Shown: positions 11,183-22,396, counted from the stretch's first letter. The stretch is 63,103 nucleotides of DNA from Basidiobolus meristosporus CBS 931.73 (GCA_002104905.1 MCFE01000519.1:1-63103), one strand, 5' to 3'. Numbers and translations are program-made. Notes: generated from the sequence alone by a model not told the origin.

Positions 11183-11749
11183 CTGCTTCGCGAGACCCTA
11201 TCCCTACCGCTTCTTACCTTGGCTATACTACATATCTATGTGTATACTTTTTGGTTGGATCCCTCAAGAACCCGCTTTTCACGTTTCTCTAATGTTTATT
11301 AGCACCTTTGATTTCGCAATTTTCCCACTTCCCTTCTTCGTACCTTCAAACGGGGCAAACGCCCAGTAGTTTCTTAGTGTAGTCTCTTGGAAGAGTCATG
11401 TCCGGCCGCGTTCACGAAACCAGTTCTTCGTGGCGTGCTTTCATGGTCAGATCAACATTAATACAGTCATAATAGCCAAACGATGCAATTGGAGTTGTCG
11501 GAAGAATTAGGCTGAGCTGAAGTTTGCAACGTAATTTATGTGTAAATCATTGTAGCACCTCTGGTGCGTACCTAACCTTTCCCATTTGTACATTAAACTG
11601 GTCTTTTCTCCCAAGCATCTACCCATTTCCAGCAGTGGGGCTGTACCACCCACATGCATGAGATCACATCGACTGGCTGGTCAATTTCAATCCAATTTTA
11701 TTCTATGTCGTCCCCTTGCTGCGATAGTACAGCTTCACCAAACGGATTA
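11183..11749. other. intergenic between convergent genes
   Basis: 3' UTRs of the RNR-inhibitor gene and POP5, which converge here. Short open frames at 11157-11369 and 11654-11875 show no family features; the latter is antisense to POP5. Confidence 0.45.
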
Positions 11750-12374
11750 TTAAGTCTCCAGTGCCATGATATCGCGGCGGGATTTTACTATAAGTTCGGG
11801 AATATCTGGCTGTTTATCTTTTCCTGTTGGTTGGCGCAGTTAGGGTCAGAGCTGAATAAATACGCATTAGGTTGAAGTGAGAGGCTTACTTTTACTCAGT
11901 ATTTGTTGCAGTTTCAAAAGCAGTTCGCGGTCATATTTTATGGCCGCTTGTTGACATGACTTGATGGTGCCACCCAGATGAATCACTCGGAAGAGGCAAT
12001 CTTGCTTTTCGATGGAGGTGATGAACGTTAGAGTCGCCCATAATGTGTGATAATGGTCTCTTGCTACACGCGCGATTCCAATGTTCGTGTATGGACTAAA
12101 ATATTTGACTGAGACGGGTGAATATATGGAAACGGTCAGGGGGCGCAGTCTATTTTGGCTAGGGAGACGACTAACCTTGTAACGAGGAGCCTAAACAGCC
12201 TTGTCCGTAATCGCCGAAATTCAAGACGATTTGCTCCTTGAATAGGTTTTGTAACGTGCGTGTATTCAAAGGTGTGTCGAATGGGTGGGTTGGTTGAAGA
12301 TGCGTGGCCTTCGAGCCATTGGTTTCCTCGAAAAGGATTTCGAATAAAATGTATCTGTTCTTGAAACGAACCAT
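11750..12374 (-). CDS. POP5: RNase P / RNase MRP protein subunit Pop5
   Basis: Subunit of nuclear RNase P (tRNA 5' maturation) and RNase MRP (rRNA processing). Exon 1, 12374-12176, starts MVRFKNRYILFEILFEE, the defining Pop5 opening. Exon 2, 12108-11890, carries VKYFSPYTNIGIARVARDHY, a LWATLTFITSIE segment and the signature RVIHLGGTIKSCQQAAIKYD. A third exon, 11823-11750, is inferred from a GTAAGC donor with a CTAAC box and AG acceptor, giving 163 aa. If that intron is retained, the protein instead ends six codons later at 11867. The acceptor at 12109 is the only one that keeps the family frame. Confidence 0.88.
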
Positions 12375-12722
12375 GTCACCGTCCGAGGGGAAGTTGGTTG
12401 TGGTGCTTTCACAAAGTGGTCGATTTGGTCATTCCATGGAAATTCATGGTTATCCATCTTGAGTGATTTCTTTTTTTTTATTTCGATTTTCACTTTAAAT
12501 CGTCTTACCGATATGATCCAGAGTATCAACCTCCATGGATAATGACTTTCCTGCCTTTTCCTGCCTTCATACGTTGATGTTGTGATGCGATTGATGGTTT
12601 ACTCCATGACTACCCTTGACGAAATATATTCAAAATGTTTGTCCCGATGATTTATTGAGGATGTGTGGAATAAATTGTGCGATGATGTATCAATGGATCT
12701 TTGAATGAGTTACGAAATTAAA
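12375..12722. other. intergenic: POP5 upstream region and 3' end of SHMT copy 1
   Basis: Contains a T-run (12471-12480), a short direct repeat CCTGCCTTTTCCTGCCTT near 12551, and TTTATTGA (12651-12658) as a likely minus-strand poly(A) signal for the SHMT gene. Confidence 0.4.
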
Positions 12723-14225
12723 TTATAAGGAGTATTTCATGTCGGACTCATTGAAACCAACAGTGGGGAATTGGCGAGAGAAGGCAATCACATCCTCCTT
12801 GAGCTTGGTCACCTCGGGGATATGCGAGCCATCACCAACATAGGCCTTGAAGTCCTTCAGCTTGGAGCCTCCGGCCTTCTTGTCAGCCTCAGCTGCAATG
12901 TTGACAGCACGGTCGATGAACTCGGCGATCTTCTCGAAGTCAGCCTCGTTGAGGCCGCGGGAGGTCATGGCGGGGGTGCCGACACGAAGACCACTGGGCA
13001 CAAGGGCGCTCTTGTCTCCTGGGACTGTGTTCTTGTTGGCAGAGATGTTGACAAGCTCGAGGATACGCTCGACACGGGAGCCATCGACGCCACGAGGGCG
13101 GAGGTCCACCAAGACAAGGTGGTTGTCGGTACCGCCAGAGACTAGCTCAAAACCACGGGAGAGGAAGCCCTTGGCGAAGGCTTGGCAGTTGGACAACACT
13201 TGCTCTTGGTATTGACGGAACAGTGGGTTCTTGGTTTGCTTCAAGGCAACGGCCAACGCAGTGATGGTGTGGTTGTGAGGTCCACCTTGGTGACCAGGGA
13301 AGACGGATTGGTTGATGGGGTTCTCCAAGTTGTAGAGGACCTCCTCACCCTTCTTGTTCACCTTGCGGACACCCTTGCGGAAGAAGATGATGGCTCCACG
13401 AGGACCACGGAGAGACTTGTGAGTGGTGGTGGTGACAATGTCAGCATGCTCGAATGGACCGGGAAGAACTCCGGCAGCCACAAGGCCAGAGATGTGGGCC
13501 ATATCAGCCATCAGGTAGGCATTCACCTTGTCAGCGATCTTTCTCATGCGAGCATAGTCGATGTTACGAGCATAGGCAGAGGTACCGGCAACAATCACCT
13601 TGGGTCTGTACAAGACGGCGTTCTTCTCCAAGGCATCGTAGTCAATGAGACCAGTGGTCTCATCGAGACGGTATGGGAGCGACTCGAAGTATGCGCTGGT
13701 GGCTGAGATCTTCTTGGTGTCGGTTTGGAAACCGTGGGACAAGTGACCACCATGGGTCAAGTCAAGTCCCATGAGGCGGTCGTGGGGCTTCATGATAGCA
13801 GAGTAGACGTACAAGTTGGCAGGAGCACCGGAGAGGGACTGGACATTGACACCCCACTTGGCTGGGTCAAGGTTGAAAGCCTCCAAGGCTCTCTTTTGGC
13901 ACAAGTTCTCGGACATATCGATGAACTCGTTACCACCATAGTAGCGGGCACCGGGGTAACCCTCAGAGTACTTGTTCTGCATCACGGAGCCAAGGGCATC
14001 CATGACGGAGCGAGAGGTGGAGTTCTCAGAGGGAATGAGGCAGATACCATCACGTTGTCTGGTCTTCTCCTTCTCAATGATATCGAAAATCTCGGGGTCA
14101 ACCTCAGTCAAAGGAGCATTGAGGAGGTCCTTCTGCTTGGCAACGAAAGACATAGCCCTCAAGGGCACGCGAGAAGCGACAGCAGACACAGAGGCGGTTC
14201 TCAAAGCACGAGTAATAGCAAACAT
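12723..14225 (-). CDS. SHM1: mitochondrial serine hydroxymethyltransferase, copy 1
   Basis: PLP enzyme that interconverts serine and glycine with tetrahydrofolate, feeding one-carbon metabolism in mitochondria. 500 aa from the ATG at 14225; the frame extends 14 codons upstream, but [20 protein letters not shown] is the obvious presequence start. Family marks: [10 protein letters not shown] (60-68), the [10 protein letters not shown] region, [15 protein letters not shown], and [13 protein letters not shown] with the PLP lysine at 270. Oddity: residue 69 is Ser where the SENFTS motif normally has Phe, and copy 2 has Phe. Its protein looks identical to copy 3. A TTATAAATA-type TATA box lies upstream near 14288 on the minus strand. 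Confidence 0.93.
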   Translation of the reverse strand: MFAITRALRTASVSAVASRVPLRAMSFVAKQKDLLNAPLTEVDPEIFDIIEKEKTRQRDGICLIPSENSTSRSVMDALGSVMQNKYSEGYPGARYYGGNEFIDMSENLCQKRALEAFNLDPAKWGVNVQSLSGAPANLYVYSAIMKPHDRLMGLDLTHGGHLSHGFQTDTKKISATSAYFESLPYRLDETTGLIDYDALEKNAVLYRPKVIVAGTSAYARNIDYARMRKIADKVNAYLMADMAHISGLVAAGVLPGPFEHADIVTTTTHKSLRGPRGAIIFFRKGVRKVNKKGEEVLYNLENPINQSVFPGHQGGPHNHTITALAVALKQTKNPLFRQYQEQVLSNCQAFAKGFLSRGFELVSGGTDNHLVLVDLRPRGVDGSRVERILELVNISANKNTVPGDKSALVPSGLRVGTPAMTSRGLNEADFEKIAEFIDRAVNIAAEADKKAGGSKLKDFKAYVGDGSHIPEVTKLKEDVIAFSRQFPTVGFNESDMKYSL

Positions 14226-14674
14226 TTTGGAAGAAACACCAGTAACTTGTGACACCGATGAACACACTGACGAGGCTAGTCCAGGCTTATAAATAAAAAG
14301 CGAAAACCAAATCTGTTAAGATCAAGATGCGATGATTATGGTGTGAAATCATCTCGAGATGCTGATATAAATCGAGTTACACTTCAGTGTTCTCAGTGAT
14401 CGAAGTAACAATGCATTGAAATTGAAACTATTCATGAGAACAAGTAATCAGAATGATCACCGGTGTTGGAATTATGTGCTAGATAATCTCAATCAATCTA
14501 GTACTGGTTCATCCATGATATGTCTTTGTATACAGTTAGATACGTAATATCAATCTAGAGCTGGTGTGATGTGTAAAATGCTTCAGGAATAGATTTATTC
14601 GATGGATTGAGGAGGTTGAGTATTTATGTGAATTATGTTCAATTGTAGGTTGGTAAACAGATAATGCACGACTA
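14226..14674. other. intergenic between SHMT copies 1 and 2
   Basis: 449 bp, A/T-rich. Contains the copy 1 upstream region (TATA-like at about 14288-14296) and the copy 2 3' end. It is not obviously similar to the spacer between copies 2 and 3, so the duplicated unit is essentially the gene body. Confidence 0.4.
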
Positions 14675-16177
14675 TTATAGGGCATACTTCATTTCTGATT
14701 CATTGAAACCAACAGTGGGGAATTGGCGAGAGAAGGCAATCACATCCTCCTTGAGCTTGGTCACCTCGGGGATATGCGAGCCATCACCAACATAGGCCTT
14801 GAAGTCCTTCAGCTTGGAGCCTCCGGCCTTCTTGTCAGCCTCAGCTGCAATGTTGACAGCACGGTCGATGAACTCGGCGATCTTCTCGAAGTCAGCCTCG
14901 TTGAGGCCGCGGGAGGTCATGGCGGGGGTACCGACACGAAGACCACTGGGCACAAGGGCGCTCTTGTCTCCTGGGACTGTGTTTTTGTTGGCAGAGATGT
15001 TGACAAGCTCGAGGATACGCTCGACACGGGAGCCATCGACGCCACGAGGGCGGAGGTCCACCAAGACAAGGTGGTTGTCGGTACCGCCAGAGACTAGCTC
15101 AAAGCCACGGGAGAGGAAGCCCTTGGCGAAGGCTTGGCAGTTGGACAACACTTGCTCTTGGTATTGACGGAACAGCGGGTTCTTGGTTTGCTTCAAGGCA
15201 ACGGCCAATGCAGTGATGGTGTGGTTGTGAGGTCCACCTTGATGACCAGGGAAGACGGATTGGTTGATGGGGTTCTCCAAGTTGTAGAGGACCTCCTCAC
15301 CCTTCTTGTTCACCTTGCGGACACCCTTGCGGAAGAAGATGATGGCTCCACGAGGACCACGCAGAGACTTGTGAGTGGTGGTGGTGACAATGTCAGCATG
15401 CTCGAATGGACCGGGAAGAACTCCGGCAGCAACAAGGCCGGAGATGTGGGCCATATCAGCCATCAGGTAGGCATTCACCTTGTCAGCGATATTTCTCATG
15501 CGAGCATAGTCGATGTTACGAGCATAGGCAGAGGTACCGGCAATAATCACCTTGGGTCTGTACAAGACGGCGTTCTTCTCCAAGGCATCGTAGTCAATGA
15601 GACCAGTGGTCTCATCGAGACGGTATGGGAGCGACTCGAAGTAGGCGCTGGTGGCTGAGATCTTCTTGGTGTCAGTTTGGAAACCGTGGGACAAGTGGCC
15701 ACCATGGGTCAAGTCAAGTCCCATGAGGCGGTCGTGGGGCTTCATGATAGCAGAGTAGACGTACAAGTTGGCAGGAGCACCGGAGAGGGACTGGACATTG
15801 ACACCCCACTTGGCTGGGTCAAGGTTGAAAGCCTCCAAGGCTCTCTTTTGGCACAATTTCTCGGACATATCAATGAACTCGTTACCGCCATAGTAGCGGG
15901 CACCGGGGTAACCCTCAGAGTACTTGTTCTGCATCACGGAGCCAAGGGCATCCATGACGGAGCGAGAGGTGAAGTTCTCAGAGGGAATAAGACAGATGCC
16001 ATCCCGCTGTCTGGCTTTCTCTTTTTCAATAATGTCAAAGACTTCGGGATCAACAGTATCCAAATGGGCGTTCAACAACTCCCTTTGCTTAGCGGCATAA
16101 GACAAAGAGCGGAAAGGCACACGAGCGGCAACAGCGGAAACGGAGGCGGTTCTCAAAGCGCGAGAGAGGGCGAACAT
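14675..16177 (-). CDS. SHM1: mitochondrial serine hydroxymethyltransferase, copy 2
   Basis: Same enzyme, 500 aa from the ATG at 16177 (presequence [20 protein letters not shown]). It has the normal SENFTS motif with Phe69 and the PLP lysine at 270. Differences from copies 1 and 3 are packed into the first ~75 codons (for example [12 protein letters not shown] versus [12 protein letters not shown]) and the last few residues (NESEMKYAL versus NESDMKYSL). The roughly 420 residues between are almost identical even at silent sites. That pattern indicates gene conversion over the catalytic core. A TATA-like TTTTATAAGG lies upstream near 16344 (minus strand). Confidence 0.93.
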   Translation of the reverse strand: MFALSRALRTASVSAVAARVPFRSLSYAAKQRELLNAHLDTVDPEVFDIIEKEKARQRDGICLIPSENFTSRSVMDALGSVMQNKYSEGYPGARYYGGNEFIDMSEKLCQKRALEAFNLDPAKWGVNVQSLSGAPANLYVYSAIMKPHDRLMGLDLTHGGHLSHGFQTDTKKISATSAYFESLPYRLDETTGLIDYDALEKNAVLYRPKVIIAGTSAYARNIDYARMRNIADKVNAYLMADMAHISGLVAAGVLPGPFEHADIVTTTTHKSLRGPRGAIIFFRKGVRKVNKKGEEVLYNLENPINQSVFPGHQGGPHNHTITALAVALKQTKNPLFRQYQEQVLSNCQAFAKGFLSRGFELVSGGTDNHLVLVDLRPRGVDGSRVERILELVNISANKNTVPGDKSALVPSGLRVGTPAMTSRGLNEADFEKIAEFIDRAVNIAAEADKKAGGSKLKDFKAYVGDGSHIPEVTKLKEDVIAFSRQFPTVGFNESEMKYAL

Positions 16178-16654
16178 ATTTTCAGAGCTGTGAAGTGAAG
16201 GTTGGAGCACAGGCAGGTGGGGAGGAAATTCTTGACATTTTGATACTTGTAAAGTGTTGACTCGGTGGAAGGAATTCTTCTCTGATTGCACTGTGTTTCG
16301 TACATTTCTTATGCTGCACCAACTCCAAACTGAGACCCTTTCCTTATAAAATCAAAAACTGGACAATTGATTTGTACCAATTAGTATGAGATCCTGTCAA
16401 TTTCAAATCTTTTAATATCCTGCTATAACAAAATCGCTGATTGATACCATATTGTCTGCTAGCATCCCCATAAATTAAGCCACTTCTCGGATTGAGGTAA
16501 CAATGACTAGGATTGACGCATCACAGCCAGTAGTTACAAGCGTCGGAGTTCTGTCAAAATTATGATTTATTCATCGATGCTTGGATATATGCGTTACAGA
16601 TGCCTTGATTTAAATGCGGAAATAGAGGGATTACTTCTATGTCGGTATATCAAT
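16178..16654. other. intergenic between SHMT copies 2 and 3
   Basis: 477 bp, A/T-rich; upstream region of copy 2 and 3' end of copy 3 (TTTATTCATC near 16565). No other element is seen. Confidence 0.4.
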
Positions 16655-18157
16655 TTACAATGAGTATTTCATGTCAGACTCATTGAAACCAACAGTGGGG
16701 AATTGGCGAGAGAAGGCAATCACATCCTCCTTGAGCTTGGTCACCTCGGGGATATGCGAGCCATCACCAACATAGGCCTTGAAGTCCTTCAGCTTGGAGC
16801 CTCCGGCCTTCTTGTCAGCCTCAGCTGCAATGTTGACAGCACGGTCGATGAACTCGGCGATCTTCTCGAAGTCAGCCTCGTTGAGGCCGCGGGAGGTCAT
16901 GGCGGGGGTGCCGACACGAAGACCACTGGGCACAAGGGCGCTCTTGTCTCCTGGGACTGTGTTCTTGTTGGCAGAGATGTTGACAAGCTCGAGGATACGC
17001 TCGACACGGGAGCCATCGACGCCACGAGGGCGGAGGTCCACCAAGACAAGGTGGTTGTCGGTACCGCCAGAGACTAGCTCAAAGCCACGGGAGAGGAAGC
17101 CCTTGGCGAAGGCTTGGCAGTTGGACAACACTTGCTCTTGGTATTGACGGAACAGCGGGTTCTTGGTTTGCTTCAAGGCAACGGCCAACGCAGTGATGGT
17201 GTGGTTGTGAGGTCCACCTTGGTGACCAGGGAAGACGGATTGGTTGATGGGGTTCTCCAAGTTGTAGAGGACCTCCTCACCCTTCTTGTTCACCTTGCGG
17301 ACACCCTTGCGGAAGAAGATGATGGCTCCACGAGGACCACGCAGAGACTTGTGAGTGGTGGTGGTGACAATGTCAGCATGCTCGAATGGACCGGGAAGAA
17401 CTCCGGCAGCAACAAGGCCGGAGATGTGGGCCATATCAGCCATCAAGTAGGCATTCACCTTGTCAGCGATCTTTCTCATGCGAGCATAGTCGATGTTACG
17501 AGCATAGGCAGAGGTACCGGCAACAATCACCTTGGGTCTGTACAAGACGGCGTTCTTCTCCAAGGCATCGTAGTCAATGAGACCAGTGGTCTCATCGAGA
17601 CGGTATGGGAGCGACTCGAAGTAGGCGCTGGTGGCTGAGATCTTCTTGGTGTCAGTTTGGAAACCGTGGGACAAGTGACCACCATGGGTCAAGTCAAGTC
17701 CCATGAGGCGGTCGTGGGGCTTCATGATAGCAGAGTAGACGTACAAGTTGGCAGGAGCACCGGAGAGGGACTGGACATTGACACCCCACTTGGCTGGGTC
17801 AAGGTTGAAAGCCTCCAAGGCTCTCTTTTGGCACAAGTTCTCGGACATATCGATGAACTCGTTACCACCATAGTAGCGGGCACCGGGGTAACCCTCAGAG
17901 TACTTGTTCTGCATCACGGAGCCAAGGGCATCCATGACGGAGCGAGAGGTGGAGTTCTCAGAGGGAATGAGGCAGATACCATCACGTTGTCTGGTCTTCT
18001 CCTTCTCAATGATATCGAAAATCTCGGGGTCAACCTCAGTCAAAGGAGCATTGAGGAGGTCCTTCTGCTTGGCAACGAAAGACATAGCCCTCAAGGGCAC
18101 GCGAGAAGCGACAGCAGACACAGAGGCGGTTCTCAAAGCACGAGTGATAGCGAACAT
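16655..18157 (-). CDS. SHM1: mitochondrial serine hydroxymethyltransferase, copy 3
   Basis: 500 aa. The protein appears identical to copy 1, including Ser69 in place of the family Phe and the NESDMKYSL end. DNA differs from copy 1 at scattered silent positions, several of which match copy 2 (for example AAGCCACGGG near 17081 and AACAGCGGGT at 17151), so the three genes share a mosaic history. The PLP lysine (270), DMAHISGL and [10 protein letters not shown] blocks are intact. TATTTATAAA lies upstream near 18233 on the minus strand. The 5' flanking sequence differs from the other copies, so expression may differ. Confidence 0.93.
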   Translation of the reverse strand: MFAITRALRTASVSAVASRVPLRAMSFVAKQKDLLNAPLTEVDPEIFDIIEKEKTRQRDGICLIPSENSTSRSVMDALGSVMQNKYSEGYPGARYYGGNEFIDMSENLCQKRALEAFNLDPAKWGVNVQSLSGAPANLYVYSAIMKPHDRLMGLDLTHGGHLSHGFQTDTKKISATSAYFESLPYRLDETTGLIDYDALEKNAVLYRPKVIVAGTSAYARNIDYARMRKIADKVNAYLMADMAHISGLVAAGVLPGPFEHADIVTTTTHKSLRGPRGAIIFFRKGVRKVNKKGEEVLYNLENPINQSVFPGHQGGPHNHTITALAVALKQTKNPLFRQYQEQVLSNCQAFAKGFLSRGFELVSGGTDNHLVLVDLRPRGVDGSRVERILELVNISANKNTVPGDKSALVPSGLRVGTPAMTSRGLNEADFEKIAEFIDRAVNIAAEADKKAGGSKLKDFKAYVGDGSHIPEVTKLKEDVIAFSRQFPTVGFNESDMKYSL

Positions 18158-18948
18158 GTTAGTTATGAGAGAGCTAGGTAATCAAACGAAAGCAGCACCA
18201 GTACTATCTCAAGTAGTAACCCATTCGCGGTTTATAAATACAACTTGGTTTGACTCGGTGGAAAGATCAAGATGCGATTGTCATATATGTGAAACGTAAC
18301 AATGCTCAGTATTTGGTTTTGTGTGCTACACTGTAGATATATTGTGGTTACTATAGTCTTAAATATCAGTAAACAAGGCCAATCTGTTTTTGTCATTTGA
18401 GTGGACTTAAGTGTTAACTCAACTGAGAGATAATCAGTCAAATCCTGATGATCGTGGCGCTCAATTTCCCTGATGATAATCTTATCTAGGAGATCTAACT
18501 AGTAAAGGCAAGCTTAGTCAACTTTGTTCAATTCCTACATACTTGAGCACTTTGGTGATGCAAATCACCTCAAGAGAAGTAAGGTTGAGTGGGGAAGCAA
18601 ATAACCTCAGGTAATGACCCAATACTGCATTATAAGCACCAGTAGAATCAAACCTGTTTCACTCAATCTACCAACATTGGCCTTGACATTCAAGCCACGG
18701 AAAGTTGTTAGTCAGGGCCCTGGTACGTGGCCACGAGTAGGAGTTTGAACACAGTTACTGGGAATGGTAATCCGTGAACCACCTCGACCCAACCATCACC
18801 AGCCCGATGTAAGCAAGAGCAGCCTTTGGTGATCGGAATATTGCTACCTGCCCAATCAACACCCCTCTCAGGGCGATGGGAAAACAAACGGTCAGTATAA
18901 AACGAAGCGGTGCCGATCGTGACCAAACACTCCCTTAGAACACTCGTG
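18158..18948. other. divergent intergenic region between SHMT copy 3 and the MADS gene
   Basis: 790 bp with the SHMT copy 3 TATA region at one end. Near the MADS gene GTATAAAACG at 18893-18902 is a good TATA box about 50 bp before the ATG. No other element is identified. Confidence 0.45.
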
Positions 18949-19654
18949 ATGGGCCGCAAAAAGATCAAAATCCAAACGATCAGCAACGATCGCCAGAGGA
19001 ATGTCACTTTCGCCCGTCGCCGCTGCGGGTTGATCAAGAAAGCTCACGAGCTGGCGGTGCTATGTGAAAGCAAGGTTGCCCTTCTTATGTTCGACGCCAA
19101 GGACACGTGCCATTTCGTAAGTGCATACGATACTTTCACTGAGGACAACTGACTAACGCTAGCTGCAGTATTCATCGGAGAAAGACCACGATGAGTTGAT
19201 CCGAAAGTACTACTACAAAGATTTCCGCACGCTGACCAGAAGATCCCAAGATTCCTCAAAGTATAGTCATCGCGCTGCTGCAGTCATCCATCAATACACG
19301 ATCACCACTGACGGCGACGGCTCCGAACATCTTCACGTAAGGCAAGCAAGGAATTTCCATAATCTTCCCGCCCCACTGGAAAAGCCATCATCAGAGCTTT
19401 CTCACTACTCAAGTGAGCCGACCACACCAATAGAGTGCTCGTATCCACAGCAGCAGCTTTTCGAGAGCCCATACTACTCTGAGCTCCTTCAACCAGATCG
19501 ACTGGATTCCACTAATGAAGTGGCCTCTCTAGACTCGCAAATCCCCCTTGCAGATTATACAGTTAGCAGTGATAGGCTCATTCCGGCCGAGTCTGTGTTT
19601 CCATTCGATGTCAGCTTAGGATATCAATTACCGTTCACAAATATTTGGAGCTGA
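18949..19654 (+). CDS. MADS-box transcription factor (MEF2/Rlm1-like)
   Basis: Two exons, 18949-19116 and 19169-19654, give 217 aa. Residues 1-58 form the MADS domain: MGRKKIKIQTISNDRQRNVT, then FARRRCGLIKKAHELAVLCE and the strand VALLMFDA. The start GRKKI, without an N-terminal extension, is typical of MEF2/Rlm1 rather than SRF/Mcm1 types. After the domain come a Tyr-rich segment (ELIRKYYYKDF) and a Ser/Pro/Gln-rich region suited to activation. Such factors dimerise on CArG-like A/T-rich sites and often respond to MAP kinases; no target is suggested by the window. It is shorter than yeast Rlm1. Confidence 0.85.
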
Positions 19655-20001
19655 GATGGAGATGGTTCTACGGCTCATCTGTATATTTTGATGACTTCCA
19701 TGTAGTATGATTTGTTTCTAAAGTGTTCATAAACAGATACGTAGTCCCAGCCAATGATGTGTGATTGTGGGGATAATAACAAGAGCAGACGAATCGTGAT
19801 CAATCCATTCTATAACGAGCGGCTTTAATCAAGAATTCATGCCGTAACTAATGACTTTAATCAAGAGCTGACTGTCGCATGCCATGATTCATGGAGATTT
19901 TTGCTTAGATTTTGAAAAGCCACAATTACTATCGTGTACGTTTCAAGAAGCTTACGCTCTACCAATTCATCTGAAAGCACTTTACACAAGTCCCGCACAT
20001 T
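19655..20001. other. intergenic: MADS 3' region and upstream of the AGTRAP-like gene
   Basis: 347 bp. A short imperfect repeat (GACTTTAATCAAGAGCTG near 19852 resembles CGGCTTTAATCAAGAATTC near 19821) is the only structure noticed. Confidence 0.4.
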
Positions 20002-20757
20002 ATGAACTTCGTCACCGATTTCGCACGTGAAGTTGATCTATCACGGTTGCTTGGTATGCATTCGGTAGGCATTTGTTTACTTGGGGTTGGCTACCTGCCT
20101 CGTTCCTATCTCATATTCCAACTTACACAGATTTTCCTTCGATAAAAGACTTTAGGCCTCCTTGCTTGCATGTCCGATGCCCCCAGTTACAATCTGCCCA
20201 TTTATTTGTTCGGTATGTGGGCCTACCAAGACCATCAAGCGACAGGCTCAATGAAATTGGTAAGTAACCCGTCGTAGGAGCATCCAGAGAATAGAATCCG
20301 ACCATTAAGAACGGGTTTCTTGCAGTTCACTTTTATGCTGGCGGGCTCTTTAGTCTTGGATATATTATATCTTATCAAACATGAATGGACTTGGTTTGCT
20401 TTGTAAGTGTTACTGTAAGATAAGTTGGGATCTCCTTTTCGAGTGTTGACCTCTATTGGATTGTTCTATCATTAGGTTTACTATCCTCAGTTTGGCCTTA
20501 AAGGTAAACTTACTTTGGCTCTTCGCTCTTTACGTCAAGTGAACTCACAAGCCTTCGATAGCCTATCACCATCCTTTCTTCTACCCAAAACCTTCAAATC
20601 CGAGGGGACCCTGTAGATACTTCAAGTACGTACATCTCTCCTAGTTTTGCTTCCACCTTTTTCATACTCATGGGGGTTCAAACACGTAGACTGGGCTTCT
20701 AACATCCCTGGCGTGAGTGCTAAGCCGAACAACAATAGTGCTTACGAGGAGCTCTAA
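20002..20757 (+). CDS. AGTRAP-like multi-spanning membrane protein (six exons)
   Basis: No long open frame exists here; the gene appears only on splicing. Exons 20002-20053, 20156-20259, 20326-20402, 20476-20503, 20562-20625 and 20645-20757 all join in phase and give 145 aa. Hydrophobic segments are LSRLLGLLACM, YNLPIYLFGMWAY, FTFMLAGSLVLDILYLI and FALFTILSLALKPITIL. The order and words match human AGTRAP (angiotensin receptor-associated protein), including ILSLLLKP and a C-terminal SAY motif (here NNNSAYEEL). Animal AGTRAP promotes receptor internalisation; in a fungus the role is unknown, perhaps endosomal membrane trafficking. The fourth exon is only 28 nt. The 18-nt intron between exons 5 and 6 (20626-20644, GTACGT to CTAG) is implausibly short, so that junction is the weakest part of the model. 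Confidence 0.62.
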
Positions 20758-20888
20758 TCTGATTGTAACCATTTCTGTGACATTAATTCATTGGCAATCT
20801 TGCACCTTTTCCATATCAACTGCACTGAATAAACTACTGCTCCGAGTCGATTCGAAAACATCCAACGGGTTTATTAGGGATTGGTCAT

Positions 20889-21281
20889 TTATGTGGTGGC
20901 TACCTTACTTTTAGCATACTCGGCCAACGCATCGGTGCTGCGAGGACCGGTATATTCCTCCACAAAGACCCCTTTGCGGTACAGATTGATTGTGGGATAT
21001 CCGTTGACCTTGTTTTGATCACAGAGGGAACCATACAGCGTGCAATCCACCTCGCCTATGTGGAAATTCTGGGATTGCAGTGATTGGAGATTCTCGGCGG
21101 AGAATTGCTGCCACACTGGCGCCAGTCGCTTGCAGTAACCGCAAGTGGGCGAGAAGAATTTGATCAGCCAAGTGCCATTGTCAACATTGGCAGCGAAATT
21201 CTGGCTGTTCAAGACCGAGTCCTGACCCTGAGCAAAGGCAGCGAAGTACAGGAAAATGACAGAGGCAAAGAGGGATTTCAT
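20889..21281 (-). CDS. secreted small thioredoxin-domain protein (PDI-like), CGYC
   Basis: 130 aa: signal peptide (about 1-19, MKSLFASVIFLYFAAFAQG) and one thioredoxin domain with WLIKFFSPTCGYCKRLAPVW carrying the CxxC redox site, cis-Pro in NGYPTINLYRKG, and a short tail. It ends AKSKVATT with no KDEL/HDEL, so it is likely secreted or retained only through partners. PDI enzymes have two such domains; this is a single-domain form. A TATATAAATATC TATA box lies upstream near 21308-21319 (minus strand). The next gene is a tandem paralogue. Confidence 0.88.
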   Translation of the reverse strand: MKSLFASVIFLYFAAFAQGQDSVLNSQNFAANVDNGTWLIKFFSPTCGYCKRLAPVWQQFSAENLQSLQSQNFHIGEVDCTLYGSLCDQNKVNGYPTINLYRKGVFVEEYTGPRSTDALAEYAKSKVATT

Positions 21282-21458
21282 TTTATTTGATCTCGGGGCT
21301 AGTCCTGATATTTATATATTTTGGCAAGTTCAGTTCATGGTTAATATTAGGTCTTTCCTTGACTCCAGCGGTACTTGAAATATGCTTTTGCATATATTCA
21401 TAGACGATAACACTTGCGCTTAATTATTCTAAACAAACAATTTCGATCGATTGGAGAT

Positions 21459-21842
21459 TCATGCTTTATTTTTAGCATACTCAGTCAATGCTTCAGTGCT
21501 GCGAGATCCGATGTACTCCTCCACAAAGACCCCTTTACGGTACAAGTTGATAGTGGGATACCCATCGACCTTATTCTCATCACAGAGTGAGCCATATTTA
21601 GTGCAGTCCACCTCACCTATGTGGAAGTTCTTGGTTTGTAGTAATTGGAGACTCTCCTTGGTAAATTGTTCCCATACTGGCGCCAATTTCTTGGAATAAC
21701 CACAGGTAGGCGAAAAGAATTTGATCAGCCAGGTGCCATTGTCGACCTCGGTGGCGAAGTTCTGGGCGTTTAAGATAAGATCTTGACCATGAATAGTTGC
21801 GGCAAGAAGGGTCAAAATGGCAGAGACAGTGGGGGATTTCAT
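21459..21842 (-). CDS. secreted thioredoxin-domain paralogue with CGYS site
   Basis: 127 aa from the ATG at 21842, chosen because it begins a signal peptide (MKSPTVSAILTLLAATIHG); 24 more codons are open upstream. It is a clear tandem duplicate of the gene at 20889-21281, with the same FFSPTCGY block, GYPTINLYRKGVFVEEY and length. The second active-site cysteine is serine (SPTCGYSKKLAP). A CxxS site cannot release a mixed disulfide by the usual route, so the protein may act as a monothiol isomerase or a trap, or be losing function. TATA-like sequence lies near 21880 (minus strand). Confidence 0.85.
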   Translation of the reverse strand: MKSPTVSAILTLLAATIHGQDLILNAQNFATEVDNGTWLIKFFSPTCGYSKKLAPVWEQFTKESLQLLQTKNFHIGEVDCTKYGSLCDENKVDGYPTINLYRKGVFVEEYIGSRSTEALTEYAKNKA

Positions 21843-22396
21843 CGTGAGCTTTTTGGAACTCTTTGGATCGTTATCAGTATATTTATAGTTCAGCAGGAGC
21901 AATTTTAGGCCCATAAACCGACTCTCTCAGCCTCATTGTTGTCTTCTACATTACATAAAGCCATTCACACACCACTGCTGGCTAGTTCGCATTAAATATA
22001 ACCATTCATTCCCTGAACCTACTTGTGATTGGAATGCTGATGAGAGTAAAAGCTAGATTTAGCATCATTACCAGAGTAGATTCCGTCCATTTGCTAATCT
22101 TATATCAATGCGGGTTGATTTTAGTATTCACCACGAGGCATTGCTGTATCAACGGAGCACAGTCACGAAATTAGACTCTGAAGCATCGCTAACGACCACC
22201 AAATTGTCTGGATGCTGATTCGTGTGTAATTGTCACGGTTACAGCTTGATACACCTATCACTTTATACACCGAGAGAAAAGGGCACTTTTCTCATCGACA
22301 ACCAGTAGATGTATTTCCATATCAAAATAATACTTTATTGGGTTGACTTGAGATCCCACATTAGAACTGTTAGTTGACAACCTCGCGTTACGATGA
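21843..22396. other. intergenic between thioredoxin-like and chitinase arrays
   Basis: 554 bp, A/T-rich, upstream of the CGYS gene and downstream of chitinase A. No element is recognised beyond the CGYS gene TATA region. Confidence 0.4.

Noticed and set aside
12771-18181. Long plus-strand open frames (120-175 aa) opposite all three SHMT genes
   Set aside because: They are mirror frames of highly biased coding sequence, repeated only because the genes are repeated. Their products have no domain features.
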